64,000 nucleotides of DNA from Rhodococcus sp. 105337 (GTDB lineage Bacteria > Actinomycetota > Actinomycetes > Mycobacteriales > Mycobacteriaceae), in assembly GCF_012844225.1 (NCBI RefSeq), contig NZ_JABAGQ010000016.1, positions 30,065-94,064 on the forward strand. The letters are read 5' to 3'. Every line of letters starts with the position of its first letter. Positions within the stretch are counted from its first letter, which is position 1. A model generated the notes under the pieces. It was not told the origin of the DNA. It saw only the letters and a program-made list of their open reading frames with translations, and searched no databases. Position numbers and translations under genes: made by a program. Below, piece by piece: positions 1 to 9,042 of the stretch.

Positions 1-129
1 CTCACCGTGGAAGGGGAGACCCGCCGTGTCGACGACTGGCTCGACGGACTCGAGGCGGCGGAGCGTGACGGCGTGCACCGCACCGATCTGAACTTGACCG
101 GCACCGGCGTGGGGGAACAGGCACGATGA
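1..129 (+). CDS. folK: C-terminal end of FolK (HPPK), partial
   Basis: The first 42 codons in frame 1 (LTVEGETRRVDDW... to ...GEQAR) are open from the window edge to a TGA at 127-129. They overlap the next start as ATGA. The tail resembles the C-terminus of 2-amino-4-hydroxy-6-hydroxymethyldihydropteridine diphosphokinase (folate synthesis). In mycobacteria folK directly precedes the DUF3180 gene found next. Only about 40 residues are visible, with no catalytic motif, so the call rests mostly on gene order. Confidence 0.65.
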   Translation, partial: LTVEGETRRVDDWLDGLEAAERDGVHRTDLNLTGTGVGEQAR

Positions 130-599
130 AACCGACCCGGGTTCGCGATCTGCTCGCGCTGGCCGTGCTGGCGGCGGTCATCACCTGGTTGCTCGTGCGC
201 ACGCTGTACGGCTCTCTGCCGGCCATCCCGGTATATGCCGGAGCGTCGCTGTACGTGGCGGCGGTGATCGAGGTGGTCCTCGCGTTCGTCATCCGTTCGC
301 GGGTCGGTAAGCACGAGATCGGGGAGGGCCCCGGCCGGATCCACCCGATCACGGTTGCGCGTTCCGTCGCCCTGGCGAAGGCGTCCGCGCTCGTCGGAGC
401 GGCCAGTACGGGCGTATGGGCCGGATTCCTGCTCTTCCTTCTGCCGGAGCGCGCCGAAGTCCGCGCCGCCATGGAAGACACGTCCGGCGCAGTCGTCGGG
501 GCAGTTGCCGGTGTGGCTCTTGTGGCTGCTGCGCTGTGGCTCGAATACTGTTGCAAGGCACCGGAGGACCCCGACGAGCCGAACGAGCCCGCGACCTGA
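126..599 (+). CDS. DUF3180 family membrane protein (Rv3605c-like)
   Basis: A 157-residue protein with four hydrophobic segments, roughly residues 9-27, 34-57, 80-105 and 118-140, and a short acidic C-terminal tail. Length, topology and position right after folK match the DUF3180 proteins of mycolic-acid actinobacteria (Rv3605c in M. tuberculosis). Function is unknown. The start overlaps the folK stop (ATGA), so the gene is probably translationally coupled to the folate operon. Confidence 0.85.
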   Translation: MKPTRVRDLLALAVLAAVITWLLVRTLYGSLPAIPVYAGASLYVAAVIEVVLAFVIRSRVGKHEIGEGPGRIHPITVARSVALAKASALVGAASTGVWAGFLLFLLPERAEVRAAMEDTSGAVVGAVAGVALVAAALWLEYCCKAPEDPDEPNEPAT

Positions 600-697
600 C
601 GGCCGCTGTGGCGGGACGATCCGTGCCGCCGAACGGATTTCGCTGAGACGGGCGGGCATCGCTGGTTCGACCTGGGAAGACACGTAGTCTGGTAAGT

Positions 698-1543
698 ATG
701 GTTTCCCCGGGACGAGAGAACAGAAATCGTCGTCCGTGGCGCAGTACCGGATCCATGATCGTCGCCGGTTTGCTTGCCTTGGCCATGGTCGCGTCCCTGC
801 TGTTGGTTGTCAGCGACAGCGTGCAGGTTCTGCGTATCGCGGTGGTCGTGGCACTGTGGGCGGCCACCGTCGGCGCGATTGCGATGACCAAGTACCGCCG
901 CGAGTCGGCGCTGGAAAAGGCCAAGGTCGACGACCTCAAGACGGTGTACGACCTTCAGCTCGAACGCGAGATCTCCGCGCGCCGCGAGTACGAACTGACG
1001 GTCGAGGAAAAGGTTCGGTCGGACCTGCGCATCGACGCCGAAGAAATGGCAGCGCTGCGTCATGAGCTCGCGACACTTCGCCGCAATCTCGAAGTGCTGT
1101 TCGACGGTCGGCTTCCCGACGAGAACGTGGCACTCGGAGGGCAGGCGGATCGTCGGCGCGAACTCGACGTCACGACACGTGTCACGGCGCCGCGACCGTC
1201 CGGACCGGCGTTTGCGTCGCCCGACGACGAGCCGCTCACAGCGGAGACGATCACGGTGGGCTCGCCGGAGGAGCGCGACGGGACACCGCCTGCCGGGACA
1301 CCGCCTGCCGAGACACCGCCTGCCGAGACACCGCCTGCCGAGACACTGCCCACCCAGGCACCGCCCGCCGAGACGCCGCCCACCCAGGCACCGCCCACCG
1401 GGGTGCGCCCGCAGCCTGCCGATGTGCACACCGCAGCGGCCGAGCCCCCGACCGGCCGACGCGGCCGCCGCCGCGCGGAGGGTGCCCATTCAGAGGGCCG
1501 GAGCGTCGCGGAAATTCTCGCCGCACTCTCGTCCGAACGCTGA
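698..1543 (+). CDS. Conserved membrane protein with coiled coil and Pro-rich repeats (Rv3604c-like)
   Basis: 281 residues. Two membrane helices (about 18-36 and 46-64) are followed by a charged heptad-like stretch (about 70-140, rich in Leu/Glu/Arg) likely to form a coiled coil. Residues 195-234 are eight tandem five-residue repeats of type (E/G/Q)(T/A)PP(A/T). The tail is basic (RRGRRR) and ends in a short amphipathic segment. Position between the DUF3180 and DUF2520 genes matches Rv3604c, described as Ala/Arg/Pro-rich. The architecture suggests a membrane-anchored cytoplasmic scaffold. No enzymatic motif is visible. Confidence 0.75.
   Translation: MVSPGRENRNRRPWRSTGSMIVAGLLALAMVASLLLVVSDSVQVLRIAVVVALWAATVGAIAMTKYRRESALEKAKVDDLKTVYDLQLEREISARREYELTVEEKVRSDLRIDAEEMAALRHELATLRRNLEVLFDGRLPDENVALGGQADRRRELDVTTRVTAPRPSGPAFASPDDEPLTAETITVGSPEERDGTPPAGTPPAETPPAETPPAETLPTQAPPAETPPTQAPPTGVRPQPADVHTAAAEPPTGRRGRRRAEGAHSEGRSVAEILAALSSER
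1280..1399 (+). repeat. Eight tandem 15-bp coding repeats
   Basis: Eight in-frame 15-bp units (type unit GAGACACCGCCTGCC) run without interruption. The first four are nearly identical. The last four are diverged, alternating between GAGAC and CAGGC openings. They encode the Pro-rich linker of the surrounding membrane protein. Such arrays often vary in copy number between strains. Confidence 0.9.
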
Positions 1544-1699
1544 TCCGCGCGCCACGTCGCGGGACGGTACCGGCTGGTCACAGCCGGGTGAGGCGCAGAT
1601 CACTCCTTTCCGTCGTGGCGGGCGCCGAGCGCAGCGCGCTATTGTCGGGCGAACGTCCGGTACCCGCTGAGCGGGACTGGAACGAATGAGAGGACTCCC

Positions 1700-2635
1700 G
1701 TGAATTCCTTCGGGATCACCAACGCGCCTGCGCCTGCCCGCCTATCGGTCGGTGTCGTTTCCGCAGGTCGCGTGGGCACCGCACTGGGCGCGGCGCTCGA
1801 GCGCGTCGGCCACGTGGTCGTGGCCTGTTCGGCGGTGTCCGAGGTCTCGAAGCATCGCGCGAGTGTTCGCCTGCCAGACTCCGAGATACTGCCGGTCGAC
1901 GAGGTCGCCGGCCGCTGCAATCTGCTTCTCCTCGCCGTTCCGGACACCGAACTCGAATCGCTGGTGGCCGGACTGGCCGCCACCTCCGTCGTCAAGCCGG
2001 GCACGATCGTCCTGCACGTATCCGGTGCTCACGGCATCGGTATTCTCGCGCCGCTCGCGGAGCAGGGCGCAGTGCCGCTCGCGGTTCACCCCGCGATGAC
2101 GTTCACCGGGCACGACGAAGACACCGCCCGCCTCGCGTCCACCTGTTTCGGCATCACCGCAGCCGACGAGATCGGCTACGCGATCGCGCAGGCACTCGTC
2201 CTCGAGATCGGTGGCGAACCGGTCCGGGTCTCCGAGCAGATGCGGCCGCTCTATCACGCAGCGCTTGCCCACGGCAGCAACCACCTGGTCACGCTTGTCG
2301 CCGACGCAGTCGAAGCGCTGCGAGTCGCGCTCGCCGGTGACGAGTTGCTCGGTCAGCAGATCGTGGACGGTGCACCGGGCGGAGTCGCCGAACGAGTCCT
2401 TCAACCTCTGCTCACCGCCGCGTTGGACAACGTGCTGCGGCGAGGACCGTCCGCGCTCACGGGTCCGGTGGCCCGCGGCGACGCGGACACGGTCGCTACA
2501 CACCTGCAGGTACTCGACGATGCCGACCCGCAGATCGCGGCGGGCTACCGCGCTATGTCGCTGCGGTCGGCGCAGCGCACCGGCTCGAAGCCGGAACTGA
2601 TGGAAATTCTCGAAAGGGCTGATCACGGTGAGTGA
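1700..2635 (+). CDS. Rossmann-like and DUF2520 domain protein (Rv3603c-like)
   Basis: 311 residues. The N-terminal dinucleotide-binding fold has a [17 protein letters not shown] glycine motif near residues 16-26. It is followed by a helical C-terminal domain as in DUF2520 proteins, which resemble NADP-dependent reductases of the ketopantoate reductase/ProC type. The GTG start is preceded by GAGAGGA at 1688-1694. The gene overlaps panC by 8 bp. This placement before panC-panD is conserved in mycobacteria, so a role linked to pantoate supply is tempting, but the reaction is not established. Confidence 0.8.
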   Translation: MNSFGITNAPAPARLSVGVVSAGRVGTALGAALERVGHVVVACSAVSEVSKHRASVRLPDSEILPVDEVAGRCNLLLLAVPDTELESLVAGLAATSVVKPGTIVLHVSGAHGIGILAPLAEQGAVPLAVHPAMTFTGHDEDTARLASTCFGITAADEIGYAIAQALVLEIGGEPVRVSEQMRPLYHAALAHGSNHLVTLVADAVEALRVALAGDELLGQQIVDGAPGGVAERVLQPLLTAALDNVLRRGPSALTGPVARGDADTVATHLQVLDDADPQIAAGYRAMSLRSAQRTGSKPELMEILERADHGE

Positions 2636-3566
2636 AGCGCGGCAGGGCGGTTACGTGCGTGGAGAAACCACCGTGCACCACAATCCCGAGGACCTGAGAA
2701 AGGTCACCAAGGCGTTGCGCAGTGTGGGCCGGACGGTCGCACTCGTACCCACGATGGGTGCGCTGCACTCCGGGCACCTGGAACTGGTGAAGCAGGCGAA
2801 GCTCACGGGCGCGGTGGTCGTCGTGTCGATCTTCGTCAACCCCCTTCAGTTCGGTCCCGGCGAGGATCTCGATGCCTACCCCCGCACGCTCGACGCAGAC
2901 CTCGAACTGCTCCGGGATGCCGGCGTGGAACTCGTGTTCGCTCCCACGGCTACGGCGATGTACCCGAACGGACCGCGCACCACGATCCACCCGGGCCCGC
3001 TCGGTTCGGAACTCGAAGGTGCTTCGCGGCCCGGCCATTTCGCCGGCATGCTCACCGTTGTCGCCAAACTGCTGCAGATCGTCGCGCCCAACTCCGCGTA
3101 CTTCGGGGAGAAGGACTACCAGCAACTGGCGTTGATCCGGCAGATGGTGACAGACCTGAACTTCGACGTTCGGATCGTGGGTGTGCCCACCGTCCGTGAG
3201 GCCGACGGGCTCGCCCTGTCCTCGCGCAACCGCTACCTCTCCGAGCAGGAGCGCGAGATCGCAACCACACTGTCGGCTGCGCTCGTCGCCGGCGCACACG
3301 CGGCTGCCGGTGGACCGGACGCCATCCTGGCGGCAGCGCGAGACGTACTCGCGTCCGCTCCCGAGATCGAGGTGGACTACCTCGAGGTGCGTGGCGCCGA
3401 TCTCGGACCCGCCCCCGAACGAGGCGACGGCCGGTTGCTCGTCGCCGCACGACTCGGTACCACCCGGCTGATCGACAACGTCGGTGTCGCTGTCGGTACC
3501 GGGTTTCTCGAACGCGCGGTCGGGCAGGTAGATCCCACCGTCGCCGACGACCTGTTGACCCGCTGA
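2628..3566 (+). CDS. panC: Pantothenate synthetase PanC
   Basis: 312 residues, normal length for the family. It ligates pantoate and beta-alanine with ATP to give pantothenate. Visible signatures are [10 protein letters not shown] (41-50, the HIGH-type nucleotide motif), [16 protein letters not shown] and the KMSKS-like stretch [10 protein letters not shown]. The GTG start lies inside the preceding gene's last codons (GTGAGTGA), suggesting coupling. panD and coaX follow, giving a compact pantothenate-to-CoA operon. Confidence 0.97.
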   Translation: MSEARQGGYVRGETTVHHNPEDLRKVTKALRSVGRTVALVPTMGALHSGHLELVKQAKLTGAVVVVSIFVNPLQFGPGEDLDAYPRTLDADLELLRDAGVELVFAPTATAMYPNGPRTTIHPGPLGSELEGASRPGHFAGMLTVVAKLLQIVAPNSAYFGEKDYQQLALIRQMVTDLNFDVRIVGVPTVREADGLALSSRNRYLSEQEREIATTLSAALVAGAHAAAGGPDAILAAARDVLASAPEIEVDYLEVRGADLGPAPERGDGRLLVAARLGTTRLIDNVGVAVGTGFLERAVGQVDPTVADDLLTR

Positions 3567-3603
3567 CCCAGTTCGCGAAACCAGAAGGAAGCCGAGGACG
3601 AAC

Positions 3604-4041
3604 ATGTTCCGCACCATGATGAAGTCGAAGATCCACCGCGCCACGGTGACCCATGCGGACCTGCATTACGTCGGTTCGGTGACCGTCGATCAGGACCTGA
3701 TGGACGCCGCGGACCTGCTCGAGGGAGAGCAGGTGTGCATCGTCGACATCGACAACGGCAACCGTCTCGAGACGTACGTGATCGCGGGGGAGCGCGGGTC
3801 GGGCGTCATCGGAATCAACGGTGCCGCGGCGCGTCTGGTCAGTCCCGGTGATCTGGTCATTCTCATCGCCTACGGCGTGATGAACGAGCAGGAATGCAAG
3901 GACTACAACCCGAGCGTCGTGTTCGTCGACGCCGACAATCGTCCGGTGGAACTCGGCAACGATCCGGCGCACGCACCCGAGGGATCCGGTCTCATCACCC
4001 CCCGGATGCTGTCCACACTCGACGCACCGTCCCTGGTGTAG
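3604..4041 (+). CDS. panD: Aspartate 1-decarboxylase precursor PanD
   Basis: 145 residues. It makes beta-alanine for the PanC reaction. The pyruvoyl enzyme is formed by self-cleavage between Gly24 and Ser25, and HYVGSVT at 21-27 shows the site intact. [10 protein letters not shown] and GINGAAA are also typical. The C-terminal tail (about 25 residues, Pro/Asp-rich) is of the length seen in actinobacterial PanD. The gene ends two bases before coaX. Confidence 0.97.
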   Translation: MFRTMMKSKIHRATVTHADLHYVGSVTVDQDLMDAADLLEGEQVCIVDIDNGNRLETYVIAGERGSGVIGINGAAARLVSPGDLVILIAYGVMNEQECKDYNPSVVFVDADNRPVELGNDPAHAPEGSGLITPRMLSTLDAPSLV

Positions 4042-4043
4042 AC

Positions 4044-4874
4044 ATGCTCCTCGCCGTCGACGTCCGGAACACCAACATCGTTCTGGGCGTCTTCACGGGC
4101 AGCGGGACGCATTCGAAACTGCTGTGCGACCGGCGCGTGCGCACGGACCCGAAGATGACAGCCGACGAACTGGCTCTGCTCTTCCGGGGACTGCTCGGTG
4201 ACGACGTCGACCGGATCACCGGCGTCGCCGCGTTGTCGACTGTGCCGTCGGTGCTGCGCGAGTTGCGGATCATGCTGGGGCGCTACTGGTCGCAGGTGCC
4301 GCATGTGGTCGTCGAGCCGGGTGTCCGGACCGGAGTGCCGTTGCTCGTCGACAACCCCAAAGAGGTCGGCGCCGATCGCATCGTCAACAGCCTTGCGGCC
4401 CATCACTTCTACGGCTCTCCGTGTGTCATCGTGGACTTCGGTACATCCACGTGTGTCGACGTCGTGTCCGCCAAGGGCGAGTTCCTCGGTGGCGCCATCG
4501 CGCCCGGCGTGGAAATCGCGATGGACGCCCTCGCATCTCAGTCCGCGGCGCTCCGGAAAGTCGAGTTGGTCCGGCCCCGCGGCGTTCTCGGGAAGAACAC
4601 CGTCGAGTGCATGCAGTCCGGCGCGGTCTTCGGTTTCGCCGGCATGGTCGACGGTCTCGTGCGGCGAGTGTGCGCGGAGGTGCCCGGATTCGGAGCCGAC
4701 GACGTCGCGGTGATCGGGACAGGAGACAGCGCGCCGTTGATCATGCCCGAATCGCGGACGCTCGAGCACCACGAGCCCGATCTCACCCTCGAAGGGCTGC
4801 GCCTGGTCTTCGAACGTAATCAGGTGAGACGCGCTACACGTGCCACGGGTTCCACCGGACGCGGTTCTGTGTAA
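4044..4874 (+). CDS. coaX: Type III pantothenate kinase CoaX
   Basis: 276 residues from the ATG at 4044. An upstream in-frame extension overlaps panD and is unlikely to be used. The first phosphate motif is DVRNTN (6-11), the actinobacterial variant of Dx[12 protein letters not shown] and [15 protein letters not shown] mark the second phosphate region and substrate pocket. It phosphorylates pantothenate, the first committed CoA step, directly downstream of its own substrate-making genes. A promoter-like element for the next unit overlaps the stop codon. Confidence 0.95.
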   Translation: MLLAVDVRNTNIVLGVFTGSGTHSKLLCDRRVRTDPKMTADELALLFRGLLGDDVDRITGVAALSTVPSVLRELRIMLGRYWSQVPHVVVEPGVRTGVPLLVDNPKEVGADRIVNSLAAHHFYGSPCVIVDFGTSTCVDVVSAKGEFLGGAIAPGVEIAMDALASQSAALRKVELVRPRGVLGKNTVECMQSGAVFGFAGMVDGLVRRVCAEVPGFGADDVAVIGTGDSAPLIMPESRTLEHHEPDLTLEGLRLVFERNQVRRATRATGSTGRGSV

Positions 4875-4878
4875 AGAT
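4873..4878 (+). promoter_or_regulatory. Putative -10 element for leaderless cysteine leader ORF
   Basis: AAAGAT (within TAAAGAT) ends seven bases before the GTG at 4885. That spacing would place transcription initiation on the GTG itself, giving a leaderless mRNA. The element overlaps the coaX stop codon. This is inferred from spacing only. Confidence 0.45.
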
Positions 4879-4884
4879 GCTTCC

Positions 4885-4926
4885 GTGATCCGTTGCATGA
4901 GCGCCCAGGAGTGTTGTCGAGGCTGA
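4885..4926 (+). CDS. Cysteine-rich leader peptide (13 codons)
   Basis: GTG-initiated mini-ORF encoding MIRCMSAQECCRG, with three Cys codons including a TGT-TGT pair near the end. It has no Shine-Dalgarno sequence but a -10-like element at the distance expected for a leaderless transcript. The Cys pair sits next to an 8-bp stem-loop whose loop contains the stop codon. The next gene encodes a sulfur-handling rhodanese-like protein. Leaderless Cys-codon uORFs that control sulfur genes by ribosome stalling are known from mycobacteria; this looks like the same device. The function here is inferred. Confidence 0.6.
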   Translation: MIRCMSAQECCRG

Positions 4927-4947
4927 CGCCTGCCTCGACTGTCGACA
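4915..4947 (+). promoter_or_regulatory. Candidate attenuator with alternative RNA hairpins
   Basis: GTCGAGGC (4916-4923) pairs perfectly with GCCTCGAC (4932-4939) around an 8-nt loop carrying the leader stop codon. The competing pair TGTCGA (4915-4920) with TCGACA (4942-4947) uses the same 5' arm. A ribosome halted on the Cys pair (4912-4917) would mask that arm. This is compatible with cysteine-dependent switching; no strong U-tract terminator is visible, so translational control of the downstream gene is also possible. Confidence 0.45.
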
Positions 4948-4965
4948 CTTCCTGGGAGATCTCTC

Positions 4966-5415
4966 ATGCGCGCTGCGCTGCTCGATTCTGCTTCTCTTTC
5001 TTCTGCCCCCATCGCTCTGTTTCCGCTGGCGGTCGAACGCACCTATCCGACAGAACTCGCCGCGGCCGTCGCGCGCGGCGCTGTCGTCGTCGACATCCGC
5101 CGGCACGCCGAACGGGCCGCCCAGGGCACATTGCCCGGTGCGCTGGCGATCGACGCGGCACTCGTGCCGGAGCGGCTCGACCCCGCCCACCCGAATCACC
5201 TCGCAATGGCCACCGGCTACGACAAGGAGTGGATCCTTGTCTCCGCATACGGTGCCGACACCGACCGTGTCGTGCTCGACCTGCGCCGACGCGGGCTGCG
5301 GGGTGCAACCGCGCTCGTGGGCGGTTACGCCGCCGTCAAATCGGCGAATCTCGTCGACGCGGTCACCGTGGCCCGGCATGTCGCCGAAGACGTGGCGCGC
5401 GTCACCGCACACTGA
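4966..5415 (+). CDS. Rhodanese-like domain protein lacking the catalytic cysteine
   Basis: 149 residues. Fold features of a single rhodanese domain are visible: VVDIRRHAE near 41-49, GALAID, and an active-site-like loop at about 93-98 followed by an alpha helix (DRVVLDLRRRGL) and a Gly-Gly turn. The loop reads SAYGAD, so Ser occupies the usual Cys position and sulfur transfer by the standard persulfide mechanism is doubtful. The ATG has GGGAG at 4954-4958. The upstream Cys leader peptide suggests cysteine-responsive expression, so the protein may bind or sense sulfur compounds rather than transfer sulfur. Confidence 0.75.
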   Translation: MRAALLDSASLSSAPIALFPLAVERTYPTELAAAVARGAVVVDIRRHAERAAQGTLPGALAIDAALVPERLDPAHPNHLAMATGYDKEWILVSAYGADTDRVVLDLRRRGLRGATALVGGYAAVKSANLVDAVTVARHVAEDVARVTAH

Positions 5416-5420
5416 CTCTG

Positions 5421-5435
5421 CCGCACGCGGTGCGG
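5421..5435 (+). terminator. Short hairpin after rhodanese-like gene (weak)
   Basis: CCGCAC and GTGCGG form a perfect 6-bp stem with a 3-nt loop six bases after the stop codon. There is no U-tract. It may separate the rhodanese-like transcript from lysS. Confidence 0.3.
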
Positions 5436-5448
5436 TAGCTGCGGGATA

Positions 5449-5473
5449 AAAGCCCAGGGCTTTCGGATAGTCT
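5449..5473 (+). promoter_or_regulatory. Putative leaderless lysS promoter with 15-bp palindrome
   Basis: TAGTCT at 5468-5473 is a -10-like hexamer eight bases before the lysS GTG (5482), which suits a leaderless or nearly leaderless mRNA. Immediately upstream, AAAGCCC-A-GGGCTTT (5449-5463) is a perfect inverted repeat placed in the -10/-35 spacer. It may be an operator. The one-base centre makes an RNA hairpin role unlikely. Confidence 0.45.
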
Positions 5474-5481
5474 GGTTACCC

Positions 5482-6993
5482 GTGAGTGATGCCAGTGTTC
5501 AGCAGCCCGACGATACCCCCGAGCAGATCCGGGTCCGCCGCGACAAGCGCGAACGACTCTTGGCGGAGGGTAAGGACGCCTATCCGGTCGTCGTGCCCCG
5601 GACACACACCCTGGCGCAGATCCGCGCCGCGTATCCCGACCTCGAACCCGACGCCACAACCGGCGAACAGGTGGGCGTGGTCGGACGCATCATCTTCCTC
5701 CGCAACACCGGCAAGCTCTGCTTCGCCACCTTGCAGGAGGGCGACGGCACTCAGCTTCAGGTCATGATCAGTCTCGCCGGTGTGGGAGAAGACGCTCTCG
5801 CGGCATGGAAGGCAGAGACCGACCTCGGCGACTTCGTGTTCGTCCACGGTGAGGTCATCAGCTCGCGCCGCGGCGAACTCAGCGTCATGGCCGACTCCTG
5901 GAGCATGGCGTCGAAGGCGCTGCGCCCGCTGCCGGTCGCGCACAAGGAGATGAACGAGGAGACACGCGTTCGTCAGCGTTACGTCGACCTCATCGTCCGC
6001 CCCGACGCCCGCCGGAACGCGCGGATGCGGGTCGCGGTGGTGCGCGAACTGCGCAATGCTCTCGAGCGCCGCGATTTCCTCGAGGTCGAGACGCCGATGC
6101 TCCAGACGTTGCACGGTGGTGCCGCCGCGCGGCCGTTCGTCACCCATTCGAACGCACTCGACATGGACTTGTTCCTGCGCATCGCTCCCGAGTTGTTCCT
6201 CAAGCGCTGCGTCGTCGGTGGGATCGAGAAGGTCTTCGAGATAAACCGGAATTTCCGCAACGAGGGTGCGGACTCCACCCACTCACCCGAATTCTCGATG
6301 CTGGAAACCTACGAGGCGTACGGCACCTACGACGATTCGGCGAAGATGATCCGCGAGGTCATCCAGGAAGTCGCGATGGCGGCGTTCGGCAGCCATGTGG
6401 TCACTCTGGCCGACGGCACCGAATACGACTTCGGCGGTGAATGGAAGACCCTCGAAATGTACCCGTCTCTGTCGCAGGCGATCGGCTCCGAGGTGACTCC
6501 GGAAACCACGGTCGACGAATTGAAGGCCCTCGCGGGACGTGTCGGTCTCGAGGTTCCGGAGGGCAAGGGCTGGGGCCACGGCAAGCTCGTCGAGGAACTC
6601 TGGGAGCACATGTGCGGCGACCAGTTGTACACGCCGACTTTCGTGCGTGATTTCCCGGTGGAGACATCGCCTCTCACGCGCGATCACCGCTCGGTGAAGG
6701 GCGTCACCGAGAAATGGGATCTCTACGTTCGCGGTTTCGAACTCGCCACGGGTTACTCGGAACTCGTGGATCCGGTGATCCAGCGTGAGCGTTTCGTCGA
6801 TCAGGCGCGGCTCGCATCGGCCGGCGACGACGAGGCGATGGTTCTCGACGAAGATTTCCTCTCGGCCATGGAACAGGGAATGCCGCCGACGACGGGGACG
6901 GGAATGGGAATCGACCGTCTGCTGATGGCGCTGACCGGCCTGGGAATCCGGGAAACAATCCTGTTTCCGATTGTTCGTCCGACCACGCGTTAA
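5482..6993 (+). CDS. lysS: Lysine--tRNA ligase (class II)
   Basis: 503 residues, usual length. An N-terminal OB-fold anticodon-binding domain (about 55-165, including [12 protein letters not shown]) precedes the class II catalytic core. Motif 2 is [11 protein letters not shown] near 250, and motif 3 is [11 protein letters not shown] near 473. It charges tRNA-Lys. The GTG start has no clear ribosome site but sits just after a -10-like element. lsr2 follows after about 100 bp with its own ribosome site. Confidence 0.97.
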   Translation: MSDASVQQPDDTPEQIRVRRDKRERLLAEGKDAYPVVVPRTHTLAQIRAAYPDLEPDATTGEQVGVVGRIIFLRNTGKLCFATLQEGDGTQLQVMISLAGVGEDALAAWKAETDLGDFVFVHGEVISSRRGELSVMADSWSMASKALRPLPVAHKEMNEETRVRQRYVDLIVRPDARRNARMRVAVVRELRNALERRDFLEVETPMLQTLHGGAAARPFVTHSNALDMDLFLRIAPELFLKRCVVGGIEKVFEINRNFRNEGADSTHSPEFSMLETYEAYGTYDDSAKMIREVIQEVAMAAFGSHVVTLADGTEYDFGGEWKTLEMYPSLSQAIGSEVTPETTVDELKALAGRVGLEVPEGKGWGHGKLVEELWEHMCGDQLYTPTFVRDFPVETSPLTRDHRSVKGVTEKWDLYVRGFELATGYSELVDPVIQRERFVDQARLASAGDDEAMVLDEDFLSAMEQGMPPTTGTGMGIDRLLMALTGLGIRETILFPIVRPTTR

Positions 6994-7093
6994 TTCCACC
7001 CACCGAGTTTCGTATTGCCATGGGTTAATTCCGGGGTATCGTGGTCCTGTCCCGGGGGGGACCGCTTTCTTCATTCGAGAGGATTCTCAACAC

Positions 7094-7453
7094 ATGGTAA
7101 AGAAGGTCACCGTCACTCTGATCGACGATGTGGACCAGGAAACGGCCGCAGATGAATCGGTGGAGTTCGGACTCGATGGAGTTACCTACGAGATCGACCT
7201 GTCCGAAGAGAATGCTGCCAAGTTGCGCGACCAGTTGGAATTCTGGATCGAGCACGCACGAAAGGTGGGGGGCCGCAAGCGCGGCAAGGTCGGTCCGTCG
7301 ACCACTCCCACCACGCGCAAGCCCGCACGGGCCGGCTCGGATCGTGAACAGACTGCCGCAATTCGTGAATGGGCGCGGAACAACGATTGGCCGGTCTCCG
7401 CGCGCGGCCGCATCTCCGCCGAAATCGTGGAAGCTTACAACCAGGCCCACTAG
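7094..7453 (+). CDS. lsr2: Lsr2 nucleoid-associated H-NS-like protein
   Basis: 119 residues from MVKKVTVTL, a near-canonical Lsr2. The N-terminal beta/helix dimerisation domain spans about 1-60. A flexible basic linker (GGRKRGK...) leads to the C-terminal DNA-binding domain with the AT-hook-like RGR at 104-106 (SARGRI). Lsr2 bridges AT-rich DNA and silences foreign genes. GAGAGGA lies about 10 bases before the ATG. The longer upstream frame into the lysS end is not used. Position between lysS and clpC is conserved with mycobacteria. Confidence 0.96.
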   Translation: MVKKVTVTLIDDVDQETAADESVEFGLDGVTYEIDLSEENAAKLRDQLEFWIEHARKVGGRKRGKVGPSTTPTTRKPARAGSDREQTAAIREWARNNDWPVSARGRISAEIVEAYNQAH

Positions 7454-7605
7454 GAATTCCGACGCAGGAGTGATCCCGCGGGGGCGTCGTCACCTGGTGG
7501 CGGCGCCTCTGTGCACGTCAGGGCTCGGACCCGGCGGTGTGGGGTCCTCTGTTTTGCACAACACATTTCTGGGGGACCTAACCGTGCCGGAGTAGGATTC
7601 GCAGG

Positions 7606-9036
7606 ATGGTTGACAGAGTGCTCGAGCCGGGAAAAACGTGTTGGCGTACCGCACGTGCGGCCAATCTTACTTCGATCGTCGACGCCGCCACCTATTTCCA
7701 TCACGTGAAATCCGCGATGCTCAGCGCGAAAAAACGGATCATACTCATCGGCTGGGATTTCGACACCCGGATCCAATTCGAACCGGGCGGCAAGACCCTC
7801 GAGGGCCCGAACAGGCTCGGCGCTTTTCTGAAGTGGCTGCCGCGCCACCGTCCCGACCTCGAGGTCTATCTGCTGAAGTGGAATATCGGGGCCTTCAGTG
7901 CCCTCGGCCGTGGGATGACGCCTGTGTTCGTACTCGACTGGTTCACCGACTCACGGCTACACCTCGAGATCGACGGTGCGCACCCGGTGGGTGCCGCACA
8001 CCACCAGAAGATCATCGTCGTCGACGACGAAATCGCGTTCTGCGGTGGAATCGACATGACCGTCGATCGGTGGGACACCTCCGACCACGCGGACCGGAGC
8101 CGATACCGCCGGGAACCGACCGGCAAGCGCTACGGCCCGTGGCACGACGTCACCACTGCGGTGGACGGCGAGGCCGCGCGAGCGCTGGGCGAACTGGCCC
8201 GAGCGCGCTGGAAGGCCGCTACCGGCGAAGAACTCGGACCCGTCGAAGGAACCGAACCGATCTGGCCCGAGGGACTCGAGCCGACCGTGCGCGACGTCGA
8301 CGTCTCGATCGCGCGTACGTTGCCGACGTACGGCGATCAGGAGGGCGTCCACGAGATCGAAGCGCTGTACCTCGCCATCATCGAGAACACACGCAGCACC
8401 CTGTATCTGGAGAGCCAGTACCTGGCATCGCGCACCCTCGCGGAGGCGCTCGCGGCGCGACTGCAGGAACCGGACGGCCCCGAAATCGTGCTCGTACTTC
8501 CGCGCAACGCCGACGGCTGGCTCGAACAGAAGGCGATGGACGGCGCCCGGCGTGCTCTTCTCCACCTGCTGTGGGACGCCGACGTGCACGGCCGCTTCGG
8601 CGCGTACTACCCGGTGACCGAGGGCGGCAACCCGATCTACGTCCATGCGAAGGTCGTCGTGATGGACGAGAGCGTCTTACGAATCGGTTCGTCGAACCTC
8701 AACAACCGTTCCATGGGATTCGACACCGAGTGTGATCTCGCGATCGAAGCAGCAGAACCCGGGGACCGGGTGGGCAGGGCCGCGGTCGACCTGCGCAACA
8801 CGCTGCTCGCCGAGCACCTCGGCGTGGACGTCGGAAAAATCGAGGAAGCCACGGCGGACGGGGGCTCGCTGCTCGCGGCGGTCGAGCGCTTCCGCGGGCC
8901 GGGCCGTTCGCTGCGTCCCTTCGAACCCGCTACCGTGGATGGGGAGGACAGCGTGCTCGCCGAGAGCAGCCTCGCGGACCCGGAGCGTGCCCCGCGCAGC
9001 CTCGGAAGGCGTCTACAGCGCGTCCTCGCAGGCTGA
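7606..9036 (+). CDS. Phospholipase D-family protein with two HKD motifs
   Basis: 476 residues. Two HxK motifs are seen: H133-Q-K135 followed by DDEIAFCGGID, and H347-A-K349 followed by GSSNLNNRSMGFDTE. This bilobed arrangement defines PLD/cardiolipin-synthase-type phosphodiesterases. No signal peptide or clear membrane helix is visible, so a cytosolic or peripheral phospholipid-active enzyme is most likely; substrate is unknown. A TAGGAT element lies close upstream of the ATG. It is an insertion relative to the lsr2-clpC1 order of M. tuberculosis. Confidence 0.85.
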   Translation: MVDRVLEPGKTCWRTARAANLTSIVDAATYFHHVKSAMLSAKKRIILIGWDFDTRIQFEPGGKTLEGPNRLGAFLKWLPRHRPDLEVYLLKWNIGAFSALGRGMTPVFVLDWFTDSRLHLEIDGAHPVGAAHHQKIIVVDDEIAFCGGIDMTVDRWDTSDHADRSRYRREPTGKRYGPWHDVTTAVDGEAARALGELARARWKAATGEELGPVEGTEPIWPEGLEPTVRDVDVSIARTLPTYGDQEGVHEIEALYLAIIENTRSTLYLESQYLASRTLAEALAARLQEPDGPEIVLVLPRNADGWLEQKAMDGARRALLHLLWDADVHGRFGAYYPVTEGGNPIYVHAKVVVMDESVLRIGSSNLNNRSMGFDTECDLAIEAAEPGDRVGRAAVDLRNTLLAEHLGVDVGKIEEATADGGSLLAAVERFRGPGRSLRPFEPATVDGEDSVLAESSLADPERAPRSLGRRLQRVLAG

Positions 9037-9042
9037 CGGCCT

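Noticed and set aside
1280..1399. CRISPR-like regular repeats
   Set aside because: The 15-bp units have no spacers and encode an in-frame Pro-rich linker.
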